Shown here in pieces: positions 8,248 to 16,207 of a DNA stretch of 64,000 nucleotides. The notes beneath the pieces were generated by a model, which saw only the letters and a program-made list of their open reading frames with translations, made no database searches and was not told the DNA's origin. The stretch spans positions 62,001 to 126,000 of the forward strand of contig CAKZVT010000029.1 in NCBI GenBank assembly GCA_937922435.1, given 5' to 3'. Each line of letters starts with the position of its first letter. Position 1 is the stretch's first letter. The translations under genes and the position numbers were made by a program. Source of the DNA: an uncultured Prevotella sp. (GTDB lineage Bacteria > Bacteroidota > Bacteroidia > Bacteroidales > Bacteroidaceae).

Positions 8248-8487
8248 TCATTGTTTGCTTCCTTTCTGCCAAAGACATATAAATAGGAATATTGCCAATG
8301 CAAAGTTCAGCCACATTCCAAATGACAATGAGCCAATACGCATATACATACACTCTTCTAAAAAGTCATTTTCATTGGGTTCTACTATGTATTTCATATC
8401 CACATAGGCATTTATCCATATCAATAACTCATATATAACAATCAGGGCAAATGCAATAATACCGACTATTTTCTGCCACTTTTTCAT
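8248..8487 (-). CDS. Small membrane protein, function unknown
   Basis: 79 aa beginning MKKWQKIVGIIAFALIVIYELLIW. There are two hydrophobic segments (about 7-27 and 54-73) joined by an acidic loop, so probably a two-helix inner membrane protein. Base composition is more AT-rich than the neighbours. The gene lies between two nearly identical 118-bp repeats, and a 14-bp hairpin sits just upstream. I do not recognise a family. Charged loops and a clean start argue for a real gene; repeat flanking hints at mobility or late arrival. Confidence 0.55.
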   Translation of the reverse strand: MKKWQKIVGIIAFALIVIYELLIWINAYVDMKYIVEPNENDFLEECMYMRIGSLSFGMWLNFALAIFLFICLWQKGSKQ

Positions 8488-8520
8488 AAAGAAGTCGTTT
8501 GAAATCCACCTGCAAAATTA

Positions 8521-8567
8521 CAAAAAAGTACCGTTTATCAGTCATTTATGGACGGTACTTTTTTGTT
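8521..8567. promoter_or_regulatory. Long dyad upstream of the small membrane gene
   Basis: CAAAAAAGTACCGT and ACGGTACTTTTTTG form a 14-bp stem around a 17-nt loop. It sits 34 bp before the minus-strand gene start, with T tracts on both strands, so it could be a bidirectional terminator or an operator. Confidence 0.5.
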
Positions 8568-8606
8568 TCTCAATGCAATAAGCCGATTACAATTTCATTC
8601 ATCCTC

Positions 8607-8724
8607 CGTTCCGGCGTGATTTGCAATCCGCCGGTTCTTATTATAAGGATTTGTAATCCGATAGACAGTTCCTTGTTTGTTGACAGCAAGGAGTGACGGT
8701 TTAAGCGGATTGCAAATCCTTATA
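8607..8724. repeat. 118-bp direct repeat, copy 2
   Basis: Second copy of 8079-8196, continuing into an inverted copy of the same words (TAAGAACCGGCGGATTACAAATCACGCCG up to about 8753). A further GGATTGCAAATTCAAC piece at 8826-8841 matches the one after copy 1 (8209-8222). Confidence 0.85.
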
Positions 8725-8879
8725 ATAAGAACCGGCGGATTACAAATCACGCCGAAACACGGAAACCACTGCAAGCAAGATATAGAGGTGTCATCGGATA
8801 GCAAATCCTTATATTAATGACCGTTGGATTGCAAATTCAACGTAACGGACAAAGTATTGACACTCAATACGTTACAAAA

Positions 8880-8978
8880 CGCCATGCAAAAGGCCGTCTT
8901 TTACACGCTAAAAGGCGGCCTTTTAGCGTGCCGTTTGCCGCCTTTTGGAAGGCGAAAGGCCACCTTTTGTAAAACAGC
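8880..8978. repeat. AAAGGC/GCCTTT array 3
   Basis: Units AAAAGGCCGTCTTTTACACG, AAAAGGCGGCCTTTTAGCGT, GCCGCCTTTTGGAAGGCG and AAAGGCCACCTTTTGT in the 632-bp gap before the TPR gene. Besides repeats and the promoter at 9051, nothing else is seen there. Confidence 0.65.
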
Positions 8979-9050
8979 TTGCCGCGAACGGAATTTTAAA
9001 CGCACGACAAACGCCGCAGCGCATGGCGCGAAATAAAATCGCGGAGACGC

Positions 9051-9081
9051 TTGGCGGTTAGGGCGAAAATGGTTAACTTTG
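9051..9081 (+). promoter_or_regulatory. Promoter of the TPR gene
   Basis: TTG (9051-9053), 20 bp, TAACTTTG (9074-9081), 38 bp before the start codon. Confidence 0.6.
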
Positions 9082-9119
9082 TAAAAACTTTTTAGCAACA
9101 TAAAAGAAACACCATACCT

Positions 9120-9908
9120 ATGAACATATTTAAGGCACTGTTCGGCGGAAAGGAAGAAAAGCCGGAAGACAAGAAACGGGCTGACGAGGAGAGAGACTTC
9201 GACGTGTTGAAATACGACGGCGTGCGCGCCCTGCGCTCAGGGCAGCACGACTACGCAATACGCTGCTTCACACACGCATTGCAGATGAAGGACGACCTGG
9301 AAATACGCGACTACCTCTCGCAGGCCTGCATACGCGCCGACATGCTGCCGGAAGCGTTTGAGCAGCTGCTGAAAATAGCCGAGGCACAGCCCGACAACAT
9401 ACAAGTGCTAATACGCATGGCCAACGTGGCCTACATGATGGAGGACTACACGGCCATGGCCGACGCCTGCGAGAAGGCCATAGTGCTTGACCCGGCCAAC
9501 GCCGAGGCAACATACCTCTACGCCAAGGCGTGCTTGGGTCACGGCGACACGACGAACGCCGTAGCCATGCTGACCAAGGCCGTGGGGCTGAAGCCTGACT
9601 ATGCCGAAGCTTACCTGCTGCGCGGAGAGACGCTGCTGAAGACCGGGGAGACGGCCGAGGCCGACGAGGACGCCGACCGTCTGCTGAAAGACTACCCCGA
9701 AAGCGAGGACGTGCTGATGCTGAAAGCTCGTGTGGAAAGGGCCAAGGGCAACGCTGACGAAGCCATACTATATTATAATAAGGTGATTGACGCCAATCCG
9801 TTCAACGCCGAAGCGTACCGCGAACGCGGCGAAATGCGCACGGACACGGGCGACACGGACGGCGGACAGGACGACCTGCGGCACGCCGCCGAACTGACGG
9901 TGGGCTAG
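9120..9908 (+). CDS. Tetratricopeptide repeat protein
   Basis: 262 aa, no signal peptide, with about six TPR units from residue ~35 to 255 (YDGVRALRSGQHDYAIRCFTHALQ, ATYLYAKACLGHGDTTNAVAMLTKAVGLKPDYAEAYLLRGETLLKTG in part). The first ~28 residues are charged and linker-like. TPRs bind other proteins, and the partner cannot be told from context. It stands alone between two repeat-rich gaps. The start follows a good promoter. Confidence 0.8.
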   Translation: MNIFKALFGGKEEKPEDKKRADEERDFDVLKYDGVRALRSGQHDYAIRCFTHALQMKDDLEIRDYLSQACIRADMLPEAFEQLLKIAEAQPDNIQVLIRMANVAYMMEDYTAMADACEKAIVLDPANAEATYLYAKACLGHGDTTNAVAMLTKAVGLKPDYAEAYLLRGETLLKTGETAEADEDADRLLKDYPESEDVLMLKARVERAKGNADEAILYYNKVIDANPFNAEAYRERGEMRTDTGDTDGGQDDLRHAAELTVG

Positions 9909-9984
9909 GACGGTACAGCGGAAGGCGGCGACGTGGCAAGCAAAGTGAACGAGGCGTACAAGAATGTAAACCCGTTAGGGATAT

Positions 9985-10176
9985 AACACCCACCCCAAAC
10001 CCCTCCCGAAGTGAGGGGCTTTAATCGGCATCAGACCTTGAACAAAAATGCCTTCAACCTTTATTTAAATATATCATAATGACATTTCCATAAATACAGG
10101 CACGTCATACGAATTGTGCATGACAACAAAAGCACTTCAAGCCCCTCACTTCGGGAGGGGTTGGGGGTGGGTATTA
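9985..10176. repeat. Inverted pair of TTCG hairpin / G-rich repeats (copies b and c)
   Basis: Left copy 9985-10021 (ACACCCACCCCAAACCCCTC) and right copy 10139-10176 (GAGGGGTTGGGGGTGGGT) face each other around 117 bp of AT-rich DNA. This makes an element of about 190 bp with ~37-bp terminal inverted repeats. It ends just before the aromatic operon promoter. Confidence 0.7.
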
Positions 10177-10194
10177 AAATTTCTTTCGTTTTTC

Positions 10195-10225
10195 TTGCAC
10201 AATTCAACTAAAAGTTATACATTTG
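10195..10225 (+). promoter_or_regulatory. Promoter of the aromatic amino acid operon
   Basis: TTG (10195-10197), 20 bp, TACATTTG (10218-10225). The predicted start is near 10232, leaving a leader of about 200 nt before pheA that holds the attenuator. Confidence 0.8.
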
Positions 10226-10250
10226 CAGCGAAATGATAAAATAAACGACA

Positions 10251-10328
10251 ATGTACAACCAAAACGCATCTTTCTTTTACTTTTATTTTTACTTTGCAGG
10301 GCACTGTGAAGCGGGAAGTTGCGTGTAA
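10251..10328 (+). CDS. Phe/Tyr-rich leader peptide of the aromatic operon attenuator
   Basis: A 25-codon ORF starting ATG TAC with the run FFYFYFYF at residues 8-15; in total 5 Phe and 4 Tyr among the first 15 codons. It ends TAA at 10326-10328, inside the stretch that pairs into alternative RNA structures. Position directly after a good promoter and before pheA, an operon making Phe and Tyr, fits classical attenuation, where ribosome stalling at Phe/Tyr codons senses charged tRNA. Its role is inferred from composition and structure. Confidence 0.8.
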   Translation: MYNQNASFFYFYFYFAGHCEAGSCV

Positions 10329-10406
10329 ATTTCAACTTAAGACAGACATATCTTACAAAAAGATACATCAAAGTCCCGCTTCACAACAATGAGGCGGGAC
10401 TTTCGT
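10305..10406 (+). promoter_or_regulatory. Phe/Tyr transcription attenuator: antiterminator and terminator
   Basis: The antiterminator pairs 10305-10316 (TGTGAAGCGGGA) with 10374-10385, 12 perfect pairs. The competing terminator pairs 10370-10383 with 10390-10403 (AAAGTCCCGC with GCGGGACTTT plus four inner pairs), loop CAACAA, followed by CGTTT. Both use 10374-10383, so they exclude each other. Smaller hairpins lie at 10316-10338 and 10349-10365. The first antiterminator strand lies in the last leader-peptide codons, as expected if the ribosome position decides the fold. Confidence 0.8.
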
Positions 10407-10434
10407 TTAAAACCATACGGCAAAATAAAAGACA

Positions 10435-11298
10435 ATGAAGAGAATAGCAATACAAGGCTCGATAGGGTCGTTCCACGACATAGCGGCCCACCAGTATTTC
10501 CAAGGCGAGCAGCTGCAGCTTATCTGCTGCGAGACGTTCGAGCAAGTGTTCGAGAACATACGGCGCGACCCTACGGTCATCGGGATGCTCGCCATTGAGA
10601 ACACAATAGCAGGTTCGCTGCTGCATAACTACGAACTGCTGCGCAACTCGGGCACTACCATCGTAGGAGAGCACAAGCTGCACATAGAGCACAGCATCTG
10701 CTGCCTGCCCGAAGACTCATGGGAAACGATACGCGAGGTACACTCCCACCCCGTAGCCCTGATGCAGTGCCGCGGCTTCCTGGCCGACCACACGGAACTG
10801 AAAGCCGTCGAAGCCACCGACACCGCAGGCGCGGCGAAGCTCATCTCGGAGCAGAACTGCCGCGGATGGGCGGCCATCTGCAACGCCTCGGCCGCACGGC
10901 TGTACGGCATGAAGGTGCTGCAAGAATCGATAGAGGACAACAAGCACAACTTCACCCGCTTCCTCGTGGTGAGCGATACGCGCAAGGCCGACTTCCTACG
11001 ACCGCTCGACAAGACCAACAAAGCCAGCCTCGTATTCTCACTTCCACATGAGGAAGGCAGCCTGTCGCAGGTATTAAGCATACTCTACTTCTATAAAATA
11101 AACCTCACGAAAATACAGTCTCTGCCAATAATCGGCCACGAATGGGAGTACATGTTCTACGTTGACGTGACCTTCAACGACCTCATACGCTACCGCCAAA
11201 GCATTGACGCGATACTGCCGCTGACAAAGGAACTTAAAGTATTGGGAGAATATCAAGATGACGGAAAACAACCAAACATACAACATAAAGCCTGCTGA
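10435..11298 (+). CDS. pheA: Prephenate dehydratase
   Basis: Converts prephenate to phenylpyruvate. The 287-aa protein has the periplasmic-binding-like catalytic region with the NFTRFLVV motif (around 180-187) and a C-terminal ACT regulatory domain (from about 200: ASLVFSLPHEEGSLSQVLSIL). In the ACT domain the usual ESRP is QSLP, as in other Bacteroidetes. There is no fused chorismate mutase; that activity is carried by the DAHP synthase two genes on. First gene of the operon, with the aminotransferase overlapping its 3' end by 41 bp. Confidence 0.92.
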   Translation: MKRIAIQGSIGSFHDIAAHQYFQGEQLQLICCETFEQVFENIRRDPTVIGMLAIENTIAGSLLHNYELLRNSGTTIVGEHKLHIEHSICCLPEDSWETIREVHSHPVALMQCRGFLADHTELKAVEATDTAGAAKLISEQNCRGWAAICNASAARLYGMKVLQESIEDNKHNFTRFLVVSDTRKADFLRPLDKTNKASLVFSLPHEEGSLSQVLSILYFYKINLTKIQSLPIIGHEWEYMFYVDVTFNDLIRYRQSIDAILPLTKELKVLGEYQDDGKQPNIQHKAC

Positions 11299-12448
11299 CA
11301 GGCTCTCGCAAGTGGCTGAATACTACTTCAGTCGCAAGCTGAAAGAGATTGACCGGCTCAACGCCGAGGGCAAGGACATAGTGAGCCTTGCCATAGGTAG
11401 CCCCGACATGCCGCCCTCACGGCAGACAATAGACAAGCTGTGCGAAGTGGCGCGGCAGGCTGGCAGCCACGGCTACCAGCCCACAATGGGTACGCCCGAA
11501 CTGCGGCAGGCCATGGCCGGGTTCTACAAACGCTGGTACGGAGTAAGCATCGACCCGCAAACAGAAATACAGCCGCTCATCGGCTCGAAGGAAGGAATAC
11601 TCCATATAACGCTCGCTTTCGTAAATACGGGCGACAAAGTGCTCGTGCCCAACCCCGGCTATCCTACCTATACATCGCTCAGCAAGCTGCTCGGCGCAGA
11701 GGTCGTAACCTACAACCTGCGTGAAGACGACGGCTGGCAGCCCGACTTCGAGCAGCTTGAAGCCATGGACTTGACGGGTGTACGCCTCATGTGGACCAAC
11801 TATCCGAACATGCCGACAGGCGCTCCGGCACTCATGGAGACCTACCGCAGGCTCGTAAGTTTCGCCCGGAGGCACAACATCGTAGTAGTGAACGACAACC
11901 CGTATTCGCTAATACTCAACGAGAAACCCGTCTCGCTGATGCAAGTAGAGGGCGCAAAGGACTGCTGCATAGAACTTAACTCGATGAGCAAAAGCCACAA
12001 CATGCCCGGCTGGCGCGTCGGAATGTGCGTCTCTAACAGGCAATTCATACAATGGATTCTCAAAGTCAAGAGCAACATCGACTCCGGGACATTCCGCGGA
12101 ATACAGCTGGCCGCCGCCGAAGCGTACAACAACAGCGACGCGTGGCACCACCAGGCGAACATTGAAACTTACCACCGGCGCCGCCGTCTGGCAGAAGCCA
12201 TCATGCAGGAGCTGGACTGCGAGTATGGCGGAGACCAAGTCGGGATGTTCCTTTGGGGCAGAATACCCGACCGTTACGCCACCGCCGAGGAGCTGACGGA
12301 GAAGGTGTTGCACCGTGCGAGAGTGTTCATCACGCCGGGATTTATCTTCGGAAGCAACGGCGAAAGATACGTCCGAATATCACTTTGCGCCAAGGACGAA
12401 AAGATGGAAGAGGCCTTGAAACGCATCAAGGAAATGTCAAACGATTGA
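11258..12448 (+). CDS. PLP-dependent aminotransferase (class I/II), likely aromatic
   Basis: 396 aa, fold type I. The PLP lysine is K245 in SMSKSHNMPGWRVG. Other landmarks are GSKEGILH, PNPGYPTYTS, NYPNMPTG and NDNPYS. It probably makes Phe/Tyr from phenylpyruvate and hydroxyphenylpyruvate, as it lies between pheA and the DAHP synthase. The family also includes LL-diaminopimelate and aspartate aminotransferases, so substrate is inferred from context. The ATG lies inside the pheA end (41-bp overlap), implying translational coupling. Confidence 0.85.
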   Translation: MTENNQTYNIKPADRLSQVAEYYFSRKLKEIDRLNAEGKDIVSLAIGSPDMPPSRQTIDKLCEVARQAGSHGYQPTMGTPELRQAMAGFYKRWYGVSIDPQTEIQPLIGSKEGILHITLAFVNTGDKVLVPNPGYPTYTSLSKLLGAEVVTYNLREDDGWQPDFEQLEAMDLTGVRLMWTNYPNMPTGAPALMETYRRLVSFARRHNIVVVNDNPYSLILNEKPVSLMQVEGAKDCCIELNSMSKSHNMPGWRVGMCVSNRQFIQWILKVKSNIDSGTFRGIQLAAAEAYNNSDAWHHQANIETYHRRRRLAEAIMQELDCEYGGDQVGMFLWGRIPDRYATAEELTEKVLHRARVFITPGFIFGSNGERYVRISLCAKDEKMEEALKRIKEMSND

Positions 12449-12469
12449 ATAAAACAAAACAACAATATT

Positions 12470-13534
12470 ATGGAACTTGAACTGCAACCGCTCAACTTGC
12501 CGAGCGACAATAAACGACTGACGGTAATCGCCGGCCCGTGTTCTGCCGAAACAGAAGAACAAGTGATGGAAACAGCAAGACAACTTGCATCCAAAGGCTG
12601 CCACATATTCCGCGCCGGAGTATGGAAACCGCGCACAAAGCCGGGCGGATTTGAGGGCAACGGCGAGAAAGCCCTGCCCTGGATGCAACGTGTTAAGGAA
12701 GAAACGGGCATGATGACGGCCACCGAAGTGGCTACGCCAGAGCATGTTGAGCTTGCCCTGAAATACGGCATCGACATGCTGTGGATAGGCGCACGCACAT
12801 CGGCAAACCCCTTTGCGATGCAGGCTTTGGCCGACAGCTTGAAGGGAATCGACATCCCCGTACTGGTGAAAAACCCCGTAAACCCCGACCTCGAGCTGTG
12901 GATTGGAGCGATGGAGCGCATCAACCAGGCCGGAATAAAGCGCATTGCGGCCATTCATCGCGGCTTTTCCAGCTACGACAAGAAGATATACCGCAACCTG
13001 CCTATGTGGCAAATACCAATCGAACTACGCCGACGTATACCGCAACTGCCCATACTCTGCGACCCAAGCCACATAGGAGGACGGCGCGAACTGATAGCAT
13101 CATTGTGCCAGCAGGCCATGGACCTGGGACTTGACGGCCTCATCATAGAGAGCCACTGCGACCCGGACAACGCATGGAGCGACGCAAAGCAGCAGATAAC
13201 ACCCGATATTCTAGACTACATACTCGGCCTTCTCGTCATCCGAGACCAGACCATGAGCACCGAAGGCATAACCACCCTGCGCAAGCAAATAGACGAAATA
13301 GACAACCAGCTGATGGAAATACTGGCAAAGCGGATGCGCGTATGCCGCGAAATAGGCCAGTACAAGAAGGAGCACAACATGACCGTATTGCAGACATCGC
13401 GCTACAACGAGATACTCGACAAGCGCGGAGCGCAAGGCTCGCTGTGCGGAATGGACCCGTCATTCGTCAAGACCGTGTTCGAGGCCGTGCATGAAGAGTC
13501 GGTAAGGCAGCAGATAGAGATAGTGAACAAATGA
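12470..13534 (+). CDS. Bifunctional DAHP synthase (type I beta) - chorismate mutase
   Basis: Residues 1-~260 are a DAHP synthase: GPCSAE, AGVWKPRTKPGGFEG, LWIGART, LVKNPVNPD, IAAIHRGFS and LCDPSHIGG, joining PEP and erythrose-4-phosphate at the head of the shikimate pathway. Residues ~265-354 are an AroQ chorismate mutase (LRKQIDEIDNQLMEILAKRMRVCREIGQYK), feeding pheA and tyrA on either side. C-terminal AroQ fusion is known in Bacteroidetes and usually gives feedback control by prephenate. It lies 21 bp after the aminotransferase. Confidence 0.93.
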   Translation: MELELQPLNLPSDNKRLTVIAGPCSAETEEQVMETARQLASKGCHIFRAGVWKPRTKPGGFEGNGEKALPWMQRVKEETGMMTATEVATPEHVELALKYGIDMLWIGARTSANPFAMQALADSLKGIDIPVLVKNPVNPDLELWIGAMERINQAGIKRIAAIHRGFSSYDKKIYRNLPMWQIPIELRRRIPQLPILCDPSHIGGRRELIASLCQQAMDLGLDGLIIESHCDPDNAWSDAKQQITPDILDYILGLLVIRDQTMSTEGITTLRKQIDEIDNQLMEILAKRMRVCREIGQYKKEHNMTVLQTSRYNEILDKRGAQGSLCGMDPSFVKTVFEAVHEESVRQQIEIVNK

Positions 13535-13537
13535 TTT

Positions 13538-13674
13538 ATTAAGGAGAGAAGGAGAAAGGAGTGAAGGAGTAAGTAGACTTGATTTGGCAGGATGCCAATC
13601 ATATACAGACAAACAAAAATTACAGTATAAGGCATTCCTACTTACTCCTTCACTCCCATACTCCTTACTGCTAA
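13538..13674. repeat. Word-repeat hairpin (GGAGTAA words) inside the aromatic operon
   Basis: Left arm 13540-13577 (GGAGAGAAGGAGAAAGGAG) and right arm 13636-13670 (CTTACTCCTTCACTCC) are imperfect complements around a ~58-nt loop. It separates the DAHP synthase from tyrA and could tune tyrA expression. Confidence 0.65.
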
Positions 13675-13686
13675 AAACACAACACC

Positions 13687-14469
13687 ATGCGGATATTAGT
13701 ACTTGGCGCAGGCAAGATGGGCAGCTTTTTCCTCGACCTGCTTAGCTTCGAACACGAGACGGCGGTGTACGAGAAGAACCCCGAGCGGCTGCGCTTCACC
13801 TTCAACACGCTGCGCTTCACGTCGATGGACGAGGTGGAGGCGTTCAAACCCGAACTGGTTATCAACGCCGTAACCGTGAAATACACAATAAAGGCGTTCG
13901 AGGAGGTTATCCCCCACCTGCCCGATGACTGCATCATAAGCGACATATCGTCGGTAAAGACCGGGCTGAAGGACTTTTACGGGCAGTGCGGACACCGCTA
14001 CGTGTCAACCCACCCGATGTTCGGGCCCACCTTCGCCAACCTCAACCAGCTAAGCCACGAGAACGCAATAATCATCAACGAGGGCGACTACATGGGTCGC
14101 ATATTCTTCAAAGACCTGTACAGCCGTCTCGGGCTGAGCATCTACGAATACTCTTTCGAGGAGCACGACAAGACCGTCGCCTACTCGCTCAGCATCCCGT
14201 TCGTAAGCACTTTCGTGTTCGCCGCCGTGATGAAGCACCAGGACGCGCCCGGCACTACGTTCAAACGGCACATGAAGATAGCCCGGGGCGTGCTTAGCGA
14301 GGACGACTACCTGTTGCAGGAAATACTCTTCAACCCCTACACTTCGGGGCAAGTGGAGCAAATCCGGACTGAACTCAAGGAGCTGCTTGGCATCATAGAG
14401 CGCAAGGACGAACAAGCCATGAAGGCGTATCTTGAGAAAATCAGGAAGAACGTCAAAGACAATTCTTGA
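13687..14469 (+). CDS. tyrA: Prephenate dehydrogenase
   Basis: 260 aa. The N-terminal NAD(P) site is LGAGKMG (residues 6-12). HPMFGPTFANL (around 105) and the helical dimer domain with HDKTVAYSLSIPF follow the TyrA family. It oxidises prephenate to hydroxyphenylpyruvate for tyrosine. Last gene of the aromatic cluster, separated from it by a word-repeat hairpin. No ACT domain. Confidence 0.9.
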   Translation: MRILVLGAGKMGSFFLDLLSFEHETAVYEKNPERLRFTFNTLRFTSMDEVEAFKPELVINAVTVKYTIKAFEEVIPHLPDDCIISDISSVKTGLKDFYGQCGHRYVSTHPMFGPTFANLNQLSHENAIIINEGDYMGRIFFKDLYSRLGLSIYEYSFEEHDKTVAYSLSIPFVSTFVFAAVMKHQDAPGTTFKRHMKIARGVLSEDDYLLQEILFNPYTSGQVEQIRTELKELLGIIERKDEQAMKAYLEKIRKNVKDNS

Positions 14470-14553
14470 GTTAAGAATTAAGAGTTAAGAAAATATGCCA
14501 TGAAAGCGCGGCATACCTTCGATTATTCATTTTTCATTATTCATTTTTCATTA
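14466..14553. repeat. Hybrid word repeat (TTAAGAG words, then TTATTCATT words)
   Basis: After tyrA, TTAAGAATTAAGAGTTAAG is followed by a small ATGCC...GGCAT hairpin and then TTATTCATTTTTCATT words. The halves are not complementary; they match the arms of two other loci (804 and 26561). Confidence 0.5.
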
Positions 14554-14557
14554 AAAA

Positions 14558-15502
14558 ATGTGCCTTTCACTGCTCCTTGCATCCCTGCTTACGTTCGTCC
14601 AGCTGAACTGCGAGAACCTGTTTGACTGCCGCCACGACAGCCTGAAGCAAGACACGGAGTTCACCCCGGAGGGCGACCGCCGCTGGACTGCAAGCAAATA
14701 CTGGGACAAACTGAACAATACGGCCAAAGCCATAATCGACTGCGGCACGGAGGACGGCGACTGGCGGCTGCCCGACCTGGTAGCCCTGTGCGAAGTGGAG
14801 AACGACAGCGTGATGCGCGACCTTACGCGGCGGTCGCTGCTTCGAGGCGCCAACTACGAGTACATCGTGACCTCCTCGCCCGACGTTCGCGGCATCGACG
14901 TGGCCCTGCTCTACTCTCCCGGCAGCTTCGCGCCCGTAAGGCACTATCCGCTTCGCGTAAAACCGATGAAAGGCATGCGTCCCACGCGCGACATACTCTA
15001 CGCCGCAGGCCGCATAATAACAGGCGACACACTCCACATATTCGTAGTCCACGCCCCGAGCCGCTACGGTGGAGAGCGGCGCACAAGGCCGCACCGCAAG
15101 CTCGTGGCCGACCGCCTCTGCCTTGCCATAGACTCGCTTAAAGCCGTCTGCAAAGACCCGATGGTCATCATAGCTGGCGACTTCAACGAGGGCGGCGACG
15201 GCGCTGCGGTACGGCAGGTGTGCGCCAAGGGCATGGCCGACGTGTCCGCCAACGCCCGGGGCAGCCACGGAGCACGCGGCACATACAAGTACAAAGGCCA
15301 ATGGGAAAGCATCGACCATATCATCGTAAGCCCTGCCATGGCGCGCCGCCTGCGCTCGTGCACAGTGAACGACGCGCCATTCCTGCTCGAACCCGACGAC
15401 CGATACGGCGGCGTGCAACCGCTGCGCACGTACCGCGCGTGGCGTTACCGCCGCGGCTACAGCGACCACCTGCCCCTCGTGGCACGCTTCGACTTTGAAT
15501 GA
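14558..15502 (+). CDS. Secreted endonuclease/exonuclease/phosphatase-family protein
   Basis: 314 aa. A short hydrophobic N-terminus (MCLSLLLASLLTFVQ) runs straight into the EEP metal-site motif LNCENLFD. Catalytic blocks VVHAPSRYGG, IIAGDFNEGGDG (GDFN) and GYSDHLPLVARF (SDH) follow. The family cleaves phosphodiesters with Mg2+. Predicted outside the cytoplasm, so nucleic-acid scavenging is plausible, though lipid-phosphate phosphatases share the fold. First of three extracytoplasmic nuclease genes in the window. Confidence 0.8.
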   Translation: MCLSLLLASLLTFVQLNCENLFDCRHDSLKQDTEFTPEGDRRWTASKYWDKLNNTAKAIIDCGTEDGDWRLPDLVALCEVENDSVMRDLTRRSLLRGANYEYIVTSSPDVRGIDVALLYSPGSFAPVRHYPLRVKPMKGMRPTRDILYAAGRIITGDTLHIFVVHAPSRYGGERRTRPHRKLVADRLCLAIDSLKAVCKDPMVIIAGDFNEGGDGAAVRQVCAKGMADVSANARGSHGARGTYKYKGQWESIDHIIVSPAMARRLRSCTVNDAPFLLEPDDRYGGVQPLRTYRAWRYRRGYSDHLPLVARFDFE

Positions 15503-15573
15503 AAAACACGTTTCAAAAGTGTAAAAAATGCTGAAAACCGGCGTTTTTAACACGTTCTTCGCCACAAAATCCA

Positions 15574-15581
15574 TATCTTTG
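15574..15581 (+). promoter_or_regulatory. -7 element before the rhodanese lipoprotein gene
   Basis: TATCTTTG, 32 bp before the ORF; the upstream TTG element is weak. Confidence 0.5.
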
Positions 15582-15613
15582 CATAAATTATATAGTGTAA
15601 TACTCTGCTTTTA

Positions 15614-16012
15614 ATGCAAAAGATGAACAAACTGTTACTGTCAATCATGACCCTGTTTGCAGGCTGCCTGACGGGCTGCGGACAGCAAAGCGTCAAGACG
15701 GTGGACGCCGACGAGTTCGAGAAAACCATCTCGCGCGACGGCGTACAGCTGCTCGACGTGCGCACGGTGACCGAGTTCCGCGATGGGCACATAGCCTCCG
15801 ACAAGGTGCAGAACATAGACTACCGCCAGCCCGACTTCGTCGAACAGGCCGACGGCAAGCTTGACAAAGGCCGCCCCGTAGCCGTCTACTGCCGCAGCGG
15901 ACGGCGCAGCCTTGACGCGGCGAAGATGCTTGCAAAGCGCGGCTTCGAGGTAATCAACCTCAAGGGCGGCATCCTTGAATGGCAGGAAAAGGGCAAACCC
16001 GTAAGGCGGTAA
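15614..16012 (+). CDS. Rhodanese-like lipoprotein
   Basis: 132 aa with a lipoprotein signal (LFAGCLTGC) and a single rhodanese domain: QLLDVRTVTEFRDGHI, active-site loop YCRSGRRS (Cys near 93) and INLKGGILEW. Rhodaneses move sulfane sulfur; a periplasmic one-domain form may act on thiosulfate or thiols. A second ATG at 15623 gives MNKLLLS and may be the true start. It stands alone, followed by a G-rich hairpin repeat. Confidence 0.85.
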   Translation: MQKMNKLLLSIMTLFAGCLTGCGQQSVKTVDADEFEKTISRDGVQLLDVRTVTEFRDGHIASDKVQNIDYRQPDFVEQADGKLDKGRPVAVYCRSGRRSLDAAKMLAKRGFEVINLKGGILEWQEKGKPVRR

Positions 16013-16039
16013 AGTTCAAAAACGGCTACGCATTCCATG

Positions 16040-16072
16040 CTCCCTCCCTTCGGGAGGGCTGGGGTGGGTTTC
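16040..16072 (+). repeat. TTCG hairpin / G-rich repeat, copy d
   Basis: CTCCCTCCCTTCGGGAGGG then CTGGGGTGGG, unpaired with another copy, 25 bp after the rhodanese stop. Confidence 0.75.
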
Positions 16073-16165
16073 CAAAAGGCCACCTTTCGCAATGCAAAAG
16101 ACCGTCTTTCGCAATCTAAAAGGCCACCTTTCGCAGCGCGAAAGACCGCCTTTTACAACGCATTG
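16071..16165. repeat. AAAGGC/GCCTTT array 4
   Basis: Four units of 22-23 nt (AAAAGGCCACCTTTCGCAAT, AAAAGACCGTCTTTCGCAAT and so on) abutting the G-rich repeat, 45 bp before the endonuclease I gene. Confidence 0.7.
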
Positions 16166-16207
16166 AATATCAAGACGTTATAACAACAGATAAAACATAC
16201 TTGAAAA

